Below are positions 49,201 through 58,971 of a stretch of 64,000 bases of DNA, piece by piece. The notes under the pieces are model-generated. The model was not told the origin of the DNA. It did no database searches and saw only the letters and a list, made by a program, of their open reading frames with translations. The DNA is taken from assembly GCF_904846605.1 (NCBI RefSeq), contig NZ_CAJHBI010000011.1:27040-91039 (forward strand), given 5' to 3'. The first letter of the stretch is position 1. Each line of letters starts with the position of its first letter. Source of the DNA: Psychrobacter sp. 72-O-c. Lineage in GTDB: Bacteria; Pseudomonadota; Gammaproteobacteria; Pseudomonadales; Moraxellaceae. The position numbers and the translations under genes were made by a program.

Positions 49201-50265
49201 TTATTGTTGATGATAATCATGGTTGTGGTAATGCTGCAAAATTTGGGCAGCCATAGATACGGCAACGGCCATTGGTTCTTTACCACCGATCGGCAGTCCG
49301 ATTGGCATGGTCAATTTATCGACTATTTGCTTACTATAACCACGCTGAAGCAGACGGTCTTTAAAACGTTTTGCTTTCGTTGCTGAGCCAATACAACCAA
49401 TATAGGGGGTTGAGACTCGTGGACTCTCGCTGTCTGTTATAGCGTTATCGTTACCCAAATCGCTAGCTAGAATATTGGTATCTAAAGCCACGTCTACAGC
49501 CGCCCGTACCAGCTCAAAATCGACACCGTGGTCATGGGTCATGATAAGAATAAAACGCTGAGTGCCTGAGCAAGATGGAGAGTTTTGAGAGTTATCAGTG
49601 ATAAATGGACGAATAAAATCAACAGGCTCATCACTAACATGCGGACGGATATGCGCAGGAAGTTGATAAACAGTAGATTGATCGGTTTGATTCGCTCTAT
49701 CTATTAAATAAGGTTCAAACATCTCAGGGCGACTGTCTACCCAGTCCACTTGGCAAGGCAGCTCAGCAAGTACAGTCATCAAAGCCGCTGCCACATGCCC
49801 TGCCCCAAATACCAATATCGATAGTGGCGGGGTCACATTAAAGCACTCAAACATGACCGTGACACTACCCCCGCAACACTGTGCTAATTTGGCGCCAAGA
49901 GGATAATGCTTGGTATAGACCGTATCGCGGCGTACTGCTTTGGCTGGCTTAGGCTCCATTTCGCTGTTGATATTTTTTTTCGAATCTTTTTCTTTTTTAG
50001 AGATTTTTGATACGGTTGCCTCTATCTCACCATTGAGCAATTGCCGCGCGGTAGTCATAACGTCATGCTCAAGACCACCACCGCCCAGCGTGTCGCAACA
50101 GCTATCAGCAGCAATAACCATTTTAGCTTGCAATTCTCGCGGGGCTGACCCGTTAACAGCAACCACAGTAGCCAAAACGTGTGCAATGCCTTGCTGCTGA
50201 TATTGCGCTAGACCGTCATACCAGCGTTTGGGCGGCATTGTCGAAGCTAAGGATGAATCATTCAC
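49201..50265 (-). CDS. xdhC: Xanthine dehydrogenase accessory protein XdhC
   Basis: XdhC binds and helps sulfurate the molybdenum cofactor and inserts it into xanthine dehydrogenase. The N-terminal XdhC/CoxI domain has HVLATVVAVNGSAPRELQAKMV near residue 29 and LGGGGLEHDV near 58. The C-terminal Rossmann domain has LVFGAGHVAAALMTVLAEL near 152, and YIGCIGSATKAKRFKDRL near 300 is the family signature. A Lys/Glu-rich insert lies around residues 83-105. At 354 residues it is longer than usual (about 280-300). It overlaps xdhB by eight bases. Confidence 0.94.
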   Translation of the reverse strand: MNDSSLASTMPPKRWYDGLAQYQQQGIAHVLATVVAVNGSAPRELQAKMVIAADSCCDTLGGGGLEHDVMTTARQLLNGEIEATVSKISKKEKDSKKNINSEMEPKPAKAVRRDTVYTKHYPLGAKLAQCCGGSVTVMFECFNVTPPLSILVFGAGHVAAALMTVLAELPCQVDWVDSRPEMFEPYLIDRANQTDQSTVYQLPAHIRPHVSDEPVDFIRPFITDNSQNSPSCSGTQRFILIMTHDHGVDFELVRAAVDVALDTNILASDLGNDNAITDSESPRVSTPYIGCIGSATKAKRFKDRLLQRGYSKQIVDKLTMPIGLPIGGKEPMAVAVSMAAQILQHYHNHDYHQQ

Positions 50266-52825
50266 TGTGCGCAGGCCCTCTAGCCGTTGACACGTTAGGA
50301 TGTTCTATCGCATCAGGCTGCTCGTCAACTTGCTGACCTTCGACCTCTGGTGGATTTACATCTTCACCATGAGGTACTTGCTGTGGTTTAACTCGATCAT
50401 CATCAATACCACAATCATCATCCTTAGTCAGGCTATCAATAGTGTCGCCGTCTACCTTAGCTTTAATTTCCCATTCCTGCCCTTGCATACGCATCACTGC
50501 TTTTAGCACGGCTTCTGGGGTCGCAGGCATCGTAAGCTCGGGATTTTTCTTATAATCGCCTAAGCTTGCTATCGCATTATTGATAGCACACCAGACGCTA
50601 GCGGCTAACATCAACGGCGGCTCACCAACTGCTTTAGAATTGTAAATCGTCTGCTCTTCATTTTTACGCTCAAACAGCTTAACCTGCCACTGCTTCGGCA
50701 AATCATGGGCGGTAGGAATCTTATAGTTGGCCGCACTGTTGGATGCTAAGTTGCCTTTTTTATCCCAAGTAAGTTCCTCAGCCGTGAGCCAACCCATGCC
50801 TTGAATGAAACCCCCTTCAATCTGACCGACATCAATAGCAGGATTAATTGACTGCCCCACATCGTGTAAAATATCGCAGCGCAGTACCTTGTACTCGCCC
50901 GTCAAAGTATCAATCTCAACTTCAGCGCAAGCTGCACCCAATGCAAAGTAAAAGAACGGTCGACCCCAAGCTTTAGAGCGGTCATAAAATATCTTCGGTG
51001 TTTTATAATAACCGGTAGAAGACAGACTGATACGATGCTGATACGCCAACTGAATCATCTCAGCAAAGGTGAAGTTTGCTTTATCACCGATATAGACATG
51101 GTTACGCTCAAATCGTATATCCTCTTCTGCTACGTCAAAATGCTCAGCAGCAAACTTAACGATGCGCCCTTTAATTGTTATACAAGCATTCTGCGCTGCT
51201 TTACCGTTGATATCCGTACCCGATGAGGCAGCAGTCGGTGAGGTGTTGGGTACCTTATCCGTACGCGTTGCTGATACTTTAACGGTGTCTAAGTCAACGT
51301 CGAATTCATTCGCAACGATTTGGGCAATTTTGATATAGAGCCCTTGTCCCATCTCAGTACCACCGTGATTGAGGTGGATACTACCATCGGTATAAATATG
51401 TACTAGAGCGCCACCTTGATTAAGCGTCTGCACTGTAAATGAAATACCAAACTTCACAGGCGTTAAAGCAAGACCAAGGCGCTTATCGCTACCCTCAGCT
51501 TCGGCTTGCTTATTGGCTTTCATAATTTTCTGGCGGCGACTCTCATAATCACAGTCTTCTGCCAGTGTATTAATAATAGTTGCCAAATCGAAATGCTCAA
51601 TCGGCTGTCCATAATGAGTGCTTTGACCATTTTGATACAGATTAGCCAGACGCACTTGTAACGGGTCTTTTCCTAAGGTATAAGCAATATCGTCCATCAT
51701 GTATTCAGCAGTGATCAGACCTTGCGGCCCACCAAAACCTCGAAAAGCTGTGTTAGATACCGTGTGCGTCTTGCAACGATGTCCTGCGACATGGGCGGCA
51801 GGATAATAATAGCCATTATCACAATGGAACATCGCTCTATCGACGATAGCATCGGATAAGTCTGGCGCATAACCACACAATCCTGCTAACTGCATATCGA
51901 CCCCAAGCACTTGGCCTGACTCATCCACACCGACATCATAACGATTAGCAAATTCGTGACGCTTACCGGTCACTACCATGTCGTCTTGCCGATCTAGACG
52001 CATACTGACTGGCACATTATAGCGCTTGGCGACGATACCGCACATGCACGCCCATGCTGCTGCTTGGGTCTCTTTACCGCCAAAACCGCCGCCCATTCTG
52101 CGTACTACGGTATTGACTGCATGAAAGGGTAAATCTACCACTTCAGCGACCAGCTGCTGCACTTCACTTGGATGTTGGGAGGAGGTGTACACTTCAAGTC
52201 CACCATCATCACTAGGCACTACGTACGACACTTGACCCTCAAGATAAAAGTGTTCTTGGCCCAGCATGTGAATGTGCCCTTTGATACGAATAGGTGCATT
52301 CTTAAGCGCAGCTTCGGTATCGCCGCGCTGCATAGTATGACTAGGACGAACAAAAGAATCCTGTTCTAACGCTTCATCAACACTAAGCACTGCTGGTAAT
52401 GGCTCATACTCCACAACGGCTTTGAGCACCGCTTTTTTTGCGGCGCGGTGATTGGTCGCTACCACCACAAATAGCGTCTGACCTGCATACTCAGTGATTT
52501 CATCCACCATTAATGGCTCACCGTCAAACACAGCCCCGATATCGGTCTTGGCAGGCAAGTCTTTAAAACTTAAAACATCCAACACCCCATCGGCATTTCT
52601 CACCGCACTCAGATCCATACTCAATACGCGTGCATGAGCATGAATGCTTTTACCCACTGCTAGATGCAAGGTTTCTTGCGGCTTTAAGATATCATCCACA
52701 TAAGTTGCCGTACCCATGACATGACTGATCGCACTGTCATGCTTGGCTGAAGTACCGATTTTATTTTTGGCTGGACGCACTCGGCGAATACTGTAACTAT
52801 CAAATAACGAAGATTCATGGCTCAT
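50258..52825 (-). CDS. xdhB: Xanthine dehydrogenase molybdopterin-binding subunit
   Basis: This is the large catalytic subunit oxidising hypoxanthine and xanthine to urate. Molybdopterin-binding segments include VVRRMGGGFGGKETQ near residue 245, TAFRGFGGPQG near 360 and GGTEMGQGLYIKIAQIVA near 485. The catalytic glutamate is in KAVGEPPLMLAA near 745. After the enzyme proper, the C-terminal about 65 residues are acidic and Gln/Pro-rich (KDDDCGIDDD, VEGQQVDEQPDA), which is unusual. ATG 52825 with GAGAG nearby is preferred; an in-frame ATG at 52852 exists. It lies between xdhA and xdhC in one operon. Confidence 0.96.
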   Translation of the reverse strand: MSHESSLFDSYSIRRVRPAKNKIGTSAKHDSAISHVMGTATYVDDILKPQETLHLAVGKSIHAHARVLSMDLSAVRNADGVLDVLSFKDLPAKTDIGAVFDGEPLMVDEITEYAGQTLFVVVATNHRAAKKAVLKAVVEYEPLPAVLSVDEALEQDSFVRPSHTMQRGDTEAALKNAPIRIKGHIHMLGQEHFYLEGQVSYVVPSDDGGLEVYTSSQHPSEVQQLVAEVVDLPFHAVNTVVRRMGGGFGGKETQAAAWACMCGIVAKRYNVPVSMRLDRQDDMVVTGKRHEFANRYDVGVDESGQVLGVDMQLAGLCGYAPDLSDAIVDRAMFHCDNGYYYPAAHVAGHRCKTHTVSNTAFRGFGGPQGLITAEYMMDDIAYTLGKDPLQVRLANLYQNGQSTHYGQPIEHFDLATIINTLAEDCDYESRRQKIMKANKQAEAEGSDKRLGLALTPVKFGISFTVQTLNQGGALVHIYTDGSIHLNHGGTEMGQGLYIKIAQIVANEFDVDLDTVKVSATRTDKVPNTSPTAASSGTDINGKAAQNACITIKGRIVKFAAEHFDVAEEDIRFERNHVYIGDKANFTFAEMIQLAYQHRISLSSTGYYKTPKIFYDRSKAWGRPFFYFALGAACAEVEIDTLTGEYKVLRCDILHDVGQSINPAIDVGQIEGGFIQGMGWLTAEELTWDKKGNLASNSAANYKIPTAHDLPKQWQVKLFERKNEEQTIYNSKAVGEPPLMLAASVWCAINNAIASLGDYKKNPELTMPATPEAVLKAVMRMQGQEWEIKAKVDGDTIDSLTKDDDCGIDDDRVKPQQVPHGEDVNPPEVEGQQVDEQPDAIEHPNVSTARGPAHSE

Positions 52826-52893
52826 GATGGCTCTCTCTTTTATTTTTAGCAAAAGCTATAATTTTGGCTTATAGCGTTCGAATTCTTCTACCT

Positions 52894-54606
52894 TTAGGCA
52901 TTCTCAGTTTGTACATTTTTTACCAATTGCTTGCCGCACTTAATTAATAAACGCTGCACCACATGCAAGCGATACTCACGGCTGGCTCTGACATCCGTTA
53001 ATGGTGAAACGTCTAGAGGTAGCGCTTGTGCCGCCTTCTCGAAGCTTGCAACATCAATAAGCTGCCCGACCAGTGCTCGCTGACAATGTGCGGCTAATAA
53101 TGGTATCGCTGCCATACCGCCTAAGCCGAGTTTAGCGTGATTAATAGTCGTACCATCCGCTGAGACATCAATTTTTGCCGCTACTAGACAAGCAGAAATA
53201 TCATCTTCGTAACGCTTACTTATTTTGTGAATAAATAAGTGCTGATTGTTTTGCATTAGCGGAATATGGATGGCAACAATATAACTACCTGCTTGCAATT
53301 TAGTCTTTTTATAATCTAGGAAAAACTCTGATAAAGGTATGATCTCGTCAGTACAAGACTGTTGATTATTATCACCGTTAGCAGCGCAATGACGCAGATG
53401 AATACGTGCCTCTAATGCTAATAAAATCGGTGGTAAATCACCGATTGGAGATGCATTGGCAACGTTACCACCGATGGTACCCATATTACGTATTTGCGGT
53501 GAAGCAATGCGCTCGAATAACTGGGCAAATTCAGGAAAATACTGTTCAAGTACTGGGAGCATTTCCTTATAGCTCATGCCAGCGCCAAACACCAAATCTT
53601 GCCCCGCTGTTTGAACTGCTGCTTGCTTAGCATCACTGTCAGTGGTTTCCTCTACATTGGACAGCGACCAAGATTTCAACTCCTCAATAGCCGACAGCTG
53701 AATAATCACTTCATGATCGACCAGGTGCTGAGTCACGCTTAATCCCAAATCCGTGCCACCCGCCCAAATAGTCGCTTTTGGATTCGCGGCTAGAACCTGA
53801 TTAAGTTCCTCAATAGTTTGCGGAATAAATAGTTTCCGCGATCCTTCAGTAAGTGCAGGCTCTATAGATGCGTTTGATGACTCTTTTGTGCTGGTCTTAC
53901 TATTTGTGTCAGTACTTATGTTGTTACTGCTATTGTTGCTTGCCATCGCATCAGTAGCTAAGTTTATAGTTAGATCTTTCACTGCCGTCTGATTAGCTTC
54001 TCTTTGCTGACCGATTCCTTCCATCGCTAGACCTGCCTCGATAATGGGTCGATAGCCTGTACATCGGCACAGATTGCCTGATATTGAGGCGACAATGTCA
54101 TCGTAGCTTAGGTCGTCATAACTTAAATCATTCTCGCTTGGCTCATCACTTTTAACACTCTGCTCTTTTTGCATACGATTGTTTTCATATACAGAAGCAA
54201 GAGACATGACAAAACCAGGGGTACAAAAGCCGCACTGTGATCCATGACACTCAACCATCGCTTGCTGGGCAGGGTGTAGTAGCGCACGCTCTGGGTGATT
54301 CTCAGGATTGTCTGCCAGATAAGAAGCCGTCATAAGATGATGACCATCCATGAGCGACAATAGAGTGATACAAGAATTCAACGTGTAGAAAGGTTCGCTG
54401 CTATTGCTAGCGTTGCTACTAGAGTTATCAGTAGCGTTAAAAGGCAAGCGTTGCGCCATAATGGTGCAGGCACCGCAATCCCCACTGCCGCAGCCTTCTT
54501 TGGTATCCGTTTGACGCACGTGTAGGCGTAGGTACTCAAGCACCGTTGTATTAGGGTTAAGGTGGGTAAGCTCGTGACGCTTTCCGTTCAGATAGAAATT
54601 AATCAT
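52894..54606 (-). CDS. xdhA: Xanthine dehydrogenase FeS/FAD subunit
   Basis: This electron-transfer subunit passes electrons from molybdenum to FAD and NAD+. The N-terminal plant-type [2Fe-2S] domain has KEGCGSGDCGACTI near residue 37. The second cluster domain has ECHGSQCGFCTPGFVMSL near 110 and GNLCRCTGYRPI near 172. The C-terminal FAD domain has TIWAGGTDLGLSV near 280, IRNMGTIGGNVANASPIGDLP near 372 and the DVRASREYRLHV end. A roughly 70-residue Ser/Asn/Thr-rich linker (about 190-260) separates FeS from FAD parts and is longer than usual. It is first in xdhABC-guaD. Confidence 0.95.
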   Translation of the reverse strand: MINFYLNGKRHELTHLNPNTTVLEYLRLHVRQTDTKEGCGSGDCGACTIMAQRLPFNATDNSSSNASNSSEPFYTLNSCITLLSLMDGHHLMTASYLADNPENHPERALLHPAQQAMVECHGSQCGFCTPGFVMSLASVYENNRMQKEQSVKSDEPSENDLSYDDLSYDDIVASISGNLCRCTGYRPIIEAGLAMEGIGQQREANQTAVKDLTINLATDAMASNNSSNNISTDTNSKTSTKESSNASIEPALTEGSRKLFIPQTIEELNQVLAANPKATIWAGGTDLGLSVTQHLVDHEVIIQLSAIEELKSWSLSNVEETTDSDAKQAAVQTAGQDLVFGAGMSYKEMLPVLEQYFPEFAQLFERIASPQIRNMGTIGGNVANASPIGDLPPILLALEARIHLRHCAANGDNNQQSCTDEIIPLSEFFLDYKKTKLQAGSYIVAIHIPLMQNNQHLFIHKISKRYEDDISACLVAAKIDVSADGTTINHAKLGLGGMAAIPLLAAHCQRALVGQLIDVASFEKAAQALPLDVSPLTDVRASREYRLHVVQRLLIKCGKQLVKNVQTENA

Positions 54607-55211
54607 AGCAAGACTCGGCTAAGGTAGAATAATAAGGCGACACTTAACGACATCTGAAAACTCAAATGGTTTTTGAAAGCTCAAACGGTTAGCGCAGGCT
54701 CTTAATAAAAAGTAGGAGTAAAGTTAGCAATCATAGGATCAGAGGCTGTTATAAAGCAGCAGAGCGAGCAGCCTAAAAGTTAAGCTTATCATTCAGCTGA
54801 TACAAGCACTCGGAACTATGTTGTGATACTAAAATTTGTAATACAAGAAATTTAAACATGATTAATCATCCTTGATTAATATGGCCGTAAAATGATACAT
54901 AGGCCGTTTTTGATACTACACACTACATAAAAAAGCGGTTCTAACTGAGTTATAGTATTTGTTATCAGCGTTTACACAGCTCTCAAATAGTGCTTGGACA
55001 GTGTTGAAAAACACTTAAGAGGTTTTTACATTTGAAATTTTTGAGTTAACTGACACTTGACTACATGGTCAGTTATTACCTATATTATCACTACTTCTAT
55101 TCACTTTACAACTTATAAAAAACCAAAATAGCGACGATTAAAACGAATAAGTTCGATAAAAATATATTTAACTTAGACGCTCATAGCTAAATTTTTGATT
55201 TGCAGTGTTGG
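54607..55211. other. 605-base spacer with two palindromes upstream of xdhA
   Basis: No gene is visible. ATGATTAATCAT (54858-54869) is a perfect palindrome. TAACTGAC and GTCAGTTA (55047-55054 and 55068-55075) flank a 13-base centre that itself contains TGAC-6-GTCA symmetry. Either could be an operator for the xdh operon or the terminus of the CitE-like gene. The remaining DNA is AT-rich. Confidence 0.35.
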
Positions 55212-56117
55212 TTAGCGTCCGTCCAAAATATTTAAATCCACATCTTTACCTAACAACCGAAGACAACGCTGAATCACGGGCGCATCCACCATATTGCCGT
55301 TCACTTTAAATACCGCCTGCCCACTACGTTGATACTCCTCTACCACGCGTTTAGCAAATTTAATCTCAGTGTCGGTGGGTTGCAGAGCTTGCTGGACGAT
55401 AGTAACTTGCTTGGGATGAATACAAAGCATGCCTGACAAACCCATCTGTGACCACAGCTGTACTCGCTGCTCAAGACCTTCACTATCGTTAAAGTCCGTA
55501 TAAACGCTATCGATAGGCGCTACCAACTGATGAACCTTTGAGGTAAGCAGTAGCTGATAGCGAACTTGATTGGCAATAATATCTGCTGCTATCGTGCCTA
55601 CTTGCACTTGTATATCGTTGCATAGATCTAGAAAGCCATAGCTAAATGCGACCAGTCCAGATGCTTTTGCCATGCTATTAATTTGATACAAACCAATTGC
55701 ATTTTCTACTAAGGCAATTACCGATAGACCAGTAAAGTCATGGATACGGTCAATGTCTGAAGCCTGTTGCGCTTTAGGTAATATGACTCCAGCAAGATTG
55801 GGCATCTGCTGACATGCTTTCAAGTCTTCCTCGAAATCCGCACTACCCGCTTGATTGATTCGAACCCAAATAGGTTGATAGTCCTGACTGTCATAATAGC
55901 TTCGTAATGCTTCGCGAGATTTTGCTTTGTCTTCCTGGGCAACCGCATCTTCCAGATCAACAATAACGGCATCTGCACCACTGGCGAATGCTTTTGCCAC
56001 CCGATCCATCCTAGTCGCAGGAACAAATAACCAAGTTTTGATGTTATTAAAATCGTTTTTAGAAACGGCTGTGTTATTAATATTGTTGTTCTTGTTATTG
56101 TCGATAAGTGATTGCAT
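55212..56117 (-). CDS. CitE-like CoA ester lyase (HpcH/HpaI family)
   Basis: This TIM-barrel enzyme of the CitE-like group has 301 residues. Members cleave or hydrolyse acyl-CoA esters such as malyl-CoA, citramalyl-CoA or beta-methylmalyl-CoA. The family signature WLFVPATRMDRVAKAFASGAD is near residue 30, VIVDLEDAVAQEDK follows with the metal-binding acid pair, and ALVENAIGLYQI near 135 carries a second metal Glu. GMLCIHPKQV near 235 is the closing motif. The N-terminal 20 residues are Asn-rich. A terminator separates it from the SDR gene upstream. Confidence 0.88.
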   Translation of the reverse strand: MQSLIDNNKNNNINNTAVSKNDFNNIKTWLFVPATRMDRVAKAFASGADAVIVDLEDAVAQEDKAKSREALRSYYDSQDYQPIWVRINQAGSADFEEDLKACQQMPNLAGVILPKAQQASDIDRIHDFTGLSVIALVENAIGLYQINSMAKASGLVAFSYGFLDLCNDIQVQVGTIAADIIANQVRYQLLLTSKVHQLVAPIDSVYTDFNDSEGLEQRVQLWSQMGLSGMLCIHPKQVTIVQQALQPTDTEIKFAKRVVEEYQRSGQAVFKVNGNMVDAPVIQRCLRLLGKDVDLNILDGR

Positions 56118-56157
56118 GTTAAATCCGTCCCTAAGTGTTTGTCCTTACTATAGCTAA

Positions 56158-56199
56158 ATAAAAAACCGCATGCTATTTATATAAGCATACGGTTTTTAG
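56158..56199 (-). terminator. Rho-independent terminator after the SDR gene
   Basis: AAAAACCGCATGCT pairs with AGCATACGGTTTTT (one mismatch) across a 9-base loop, flanked by A and T runs. It lies 33 bases after the stop of the SDR gene on the minus strand. Confidence 0.9.
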
Positions 56200-56231
56200 T
56201 AAAAATCTACTTCTGGGTGACTAGATACTAA

Positions 56232-56993
56232 CTAAGCCAACATGCCGCCATCAACTATGATAGTTGCGCCGGTCGTATAACTGGATGCATCAGATACCAA
56301 ATACAAAACCGTTCCTGCCATTTCGTCAGGGTCTGCAACGCGCCCTAGTGGGATTGCTTTAAGCGCCATATTTAATACTTTATCATTATTGGTTAAGGCA
56401 GAGGCAAACTTGGTATCCGTAAGGCCGGGTAATAATGCATTAACGCGAATATTTAATGGGCCACATTCTTTGGCAAACGACTTAGTCATACTAATAACCG
56501 CAGCTTTGGTAATTGAATAGATACCTTGCTTATCGCCAGCGACCACGCCATTAACCGATGCGGTATTTAATATAACACCACCGCCCTGCTCTCGCATCAT
56601 TTTGCCAGCAGCAGTCGACATAAAGAAATAACCGCGAATATTCACATCGACTGTCTTTTCAAAAGCTGCTAAGTCAGTATCTAAGATATGACCATAGTAA
56701 GGATTCGCCGCCGCATTATTCACTAAAATGTCAATTTGACCAAACTCGCTTTTGATATGTTCAAAGATGGCGGCTATTTGCTCCATTTCTCCCACATGAC
56801 AAGGGAACGCACTGGCCTTGCCGCCATCCGCGACAATACTATCCGCAACCGCTTGGCAAGCATCTACTTTACGACTAGAGACAATAACGTGGGCGCCTCT
56901 TGATGCAAGCAAGCGCGCAATAGATTCACCAATACCGCGGCTTGCGCCAGTGACTAAGGCAATTTTTCCGGTTAAATCAAATAAATCTTTCAT
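56232..56993 (-). CDS. SDR-family oxidoreductase
   Basis: This classical short-chain dehydrogenase/reductase has 253 residues. The cofactor motif TGASRGIG is at 15-22, NNAA is near 92, the catalytic Ser is in NTASVNG, and Tyr-x3-Lys is in YSITK near 160. The C-terminus VDGGMLA matches the paralogue at 57156-57950. Arg in SSRKVD after strand 2 points to NADP(H). The substrate is unknown. It is flanked by terminators on both sides, so it probably has its own promoter in 56994-57106 inside the catabolic cluster. Confidence 0.92.
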   Translation of the reverse strand: MKDLFDLTGKIALVTGASRGIGESIARLLASRGAHVIVSSRKVDACQAVADSIVADGGKASAFPCHVGEMEQIAAIFEHIKSEFGQIDILVNNAAANPYYGHILDTDLAAFEKTVDVNIRGYFFMSTAAGKMMREQGGGVILNTASVNGVVAGDKQGIYSITKAAVISMTKSFAKECGPLNIRVNALLPGLTDTKFASALTNNDKVLNMALKAIPLGRVADPDEMAGTVLYLVSDASSYTTGATIIVDGGMLA

Positions 56994-57106
56994 GACTATT
57001 CCTTATGTCTTGTTGAAAAAGTATTTCTATTAAACAATATCTTTATTAAATAGCGTTTCTATTAACGTTTTTAATAACGTATTTGATAAACAAACAGTTT
57101 CTTTAT

Positions 57107-57137
57107 AAAAAAGCCTAATCACTAATTAGGCTTTTAA
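57107..57137 (-). terminator. Rho-independent terminator of the acyl-CoA dehydrogenase operon
   Basis: AAAAGCCTAAT and ATTAGGCTTTT form an 11-bp perfect stem around a short loop with T runs on both sides. It lies just after the SDR gene at 57156 (minus strand). Confidence 0.9.
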
Positions 57138-57155
57138 TTGTCTGTTTATAACGCG

Positions 57156-57950
57156 TTATGCAAGCATGCCGCCATCAAGGGTGAAGGCATGACCATTCAT
57201 AAAGCTGCTCTCGTCGCTCGCCAGCCATGCGATCGCCCCTGAAATCTCATCAACAGTCCCTAAACGACGCAACGGACTCGCTTTTATGGTCGCTTGTTGA
57301 GCGCGCTCATCCATATTAGCCATCGTGTTACGTACCATCGGCGTATCGATAAAGCTTGGGCATACCGCGTTAAAGCGAATATTTACTCGGGCATATTCAT
57401 GAGCAGCGGACTTGGTAAGTCCCATGACTCCATGCTTAGCAGCGCTATAGGCTGAAAGCAAAGGAGCAGAACGCAATCCGGCTATCGATGCGACATTGAT
57501 TACATGGCCGCCACCATTAGAAGCCATACACCCAACGGCGGCACGCATACAATGCCATACGCCTTTTAGATTGACAGCGATATTGCGGTCAAAATCCTCA
57601 TCACTAAGCTCATGCATGGGCGCAGGTTTGTGATCAATACCCGCATTATTCACCACCACATCAAGACCGCCCAGCTCCGCCATAGCAAAAGCAAACAGTA
57701 CTCGCACTTCATCGCCACTGGTGACATCGACCTTTTTAAACACTAGGGTATGACCAGCATCTTGCCCTTGCTTGGCAACAGCTTTCCCCTGCTCTTCAGA
57801 CAAATCACCAATGACTACTTTAGCACCGCGACTCGCTAGTAGAAGTGCGCTTGCCGCACCGATTCCAGAAGCACCACCAGTAACTAAAACTCGCTTACCT
57901 GCTACATTGCTAGCTACGTCTGATGCAAGTCCATTTGTTGTCAGTGTCAT
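57156..57950 (-). CDS. SDR-family oxidoreductase
   Basis: This classical SDR has 264 residues. TGGASGIG is at about 25-32, with VVIGDLSEEQ after strand 2 (the Asp indicates NAD(H)). NNAG is near 107, the catalytic Ser is in NVASIAG and Tyr-x3-Lys in YSAAK near 172, and it ends TLDGGMLA. It follows the CurA-like reductase gene by only three bases and shares its operon, so it likely oxidises a hydroxyl intermediate in the same pathway. The precise substrate is unknown. Confidence 0.92.
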   Translation of the reverse strand: MTLTTNGLASDVASNVAGKRVLVTGGASGIGAASALLLASRGAKVVIGDLSEEQGKAVAKQGQDAGHTLVFKKVDVTSGDEVRVLFAFAMAELGGLDVVVNNAGIDHKPAPMHELSDEDFDRNIAVNLKGVWHCMRAAVGCMASNGGGHVINVASIAGLRSAPLLSAYSAAKHGVMGLTKSAAHEYARVNIRFNAVCPSFIDTPMVRNTMANMDERAQQATIKASPLRRLGTVDEISGAIAWLASDESSFMNGHAFTLDGGMLA

Positions 57951-57953
57951 TAT

Positions 57954-58961
57954 TTATCCCTCTACCTTAAGTACTAATTTACCGAAATTTTCACCTTTAA
58001 AGAGCATCATCAATGTATCAGGAAAGGTCTCTATCCCCTCTACAATGTGATCTTTTACGGTCAGCTCGCCCGATTGTATCCAACCTGCAATGTCTTTCAT
58101 CGCAATGGGATATTCTTTGATATTGTCAAAGACCACAATACCTTCCATGCGTGCGCGATTGACCAACAATGATAGATAATTTGATGGGCCTTTAACCGCT
58201 GTGGTGTTGTTGTATTGACTGATAGCGCCGCAAATAACGATACGAGCGTGCAGATTAATTTGTGTGAGTACATCATCTAAAATATCACCGCCAACATTGT
58301 CAAAGAAAACATCGACCCCTTTTGGACAAGCTTCTTTTAGGGCTTTTTTTACATTCTCATTCTTATAATCTACAGCCGCATCAAAACCAAGCTCATCCAC
58401 TAAAAACTTGCATTTTTCTGGGCCGCCTGCGATACCCACAACGCGGCAGCCTTTGATTTTAGCAATTTGTCCTACCAGACCACCAACCGCGCCCGCAGCA
58501 CCAGATACTACGACAGTCTCTCCAGCTTTTGGCTGTCCCGTTTTTAATAAGCCAAAATAGCCAGTCATGCCAGGCATACCTAAAACGCCCAAGTAGTAAG
58601 GCAATGGCGCTAGATTAGGATCAACTTTGTACAAGCCATTACCATCACTGACCGCATAGGACTGGACGCCATTATGACCACAGACATAGTCACCAGCCAC
58701 AAAACCATCGAGCTTACTCTCAACGACTTTTCCCACAGTACCGGCGCGCATGACATCACCAATTTGTACAGGCTCTATATAAGACTTTGCATCATTTAGC
58801 CAGCCACGCATCGCTGGATCCAATGAGATATACTCAATTTTAATGAGCAATTGGCCATCTTTAATAGTTGGTATTTCAGACTCGGTATAATCCCAAGTAT
58901 CAGCGCTAGGTTCGCCAACAGGTCTTGCTTTGAGTCGCCATTGTTTATTCATTGTTGTCAT
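57954..58961 (-). CDS. CurA-like NADP-dependent oxidoreductase
   Basis: This zinc-free medium-chain reductase of the CurA/prostaglandin reductase/leukotriene B4 dehydrogenase group has 335 residues. It starts RLKARPVGEPSADTWDY with the SLDPAMRGWLND motif near 53, has the cofactor loop VVSGAAGAVGGLVGQIAK near 150, and FFDNVGGDILDDVLTQI near 222, a strong group signature. These enzymes usually reduce the alpha,beta double bond of enones or enoyl compounds. It lies between the acyl-CoA dehydrogenase (10 bases) and the SDR (3 bases). Confidence 0.92.
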   Translation of the reverse strand: MTTMNKQWRLKARPVGEPSADTWDYTESEIPTIKDGQLLIKIEYISLDPAMRGWLNDAKSYIEPVQIGDVMRAGTVGKVVESKLDGFVAGDYVCGHNGVQSYAVSDGNGLYKVDPNLAPLPYYLGVLGMPGMTGYFGLLKTGQPKAGETVVVSGAAGAVGGLVGQIAKIKGCRVVGIAGGPEKCKFLVDELGFDAAVDYKNENVKKALKEACPKGVDVFFDNVGGDILDDVLTQINLHARIVICGAISQYNNTTAVKGPSNYLSLLVNRARMEGIVVFDNIKEYPIAMKDIAGWIQSGELTVKDHIVEGIETFPDTLMMLFKGENFGKLVLKVEG

Positions 58962-58971
58962 ATGTCTCTCC

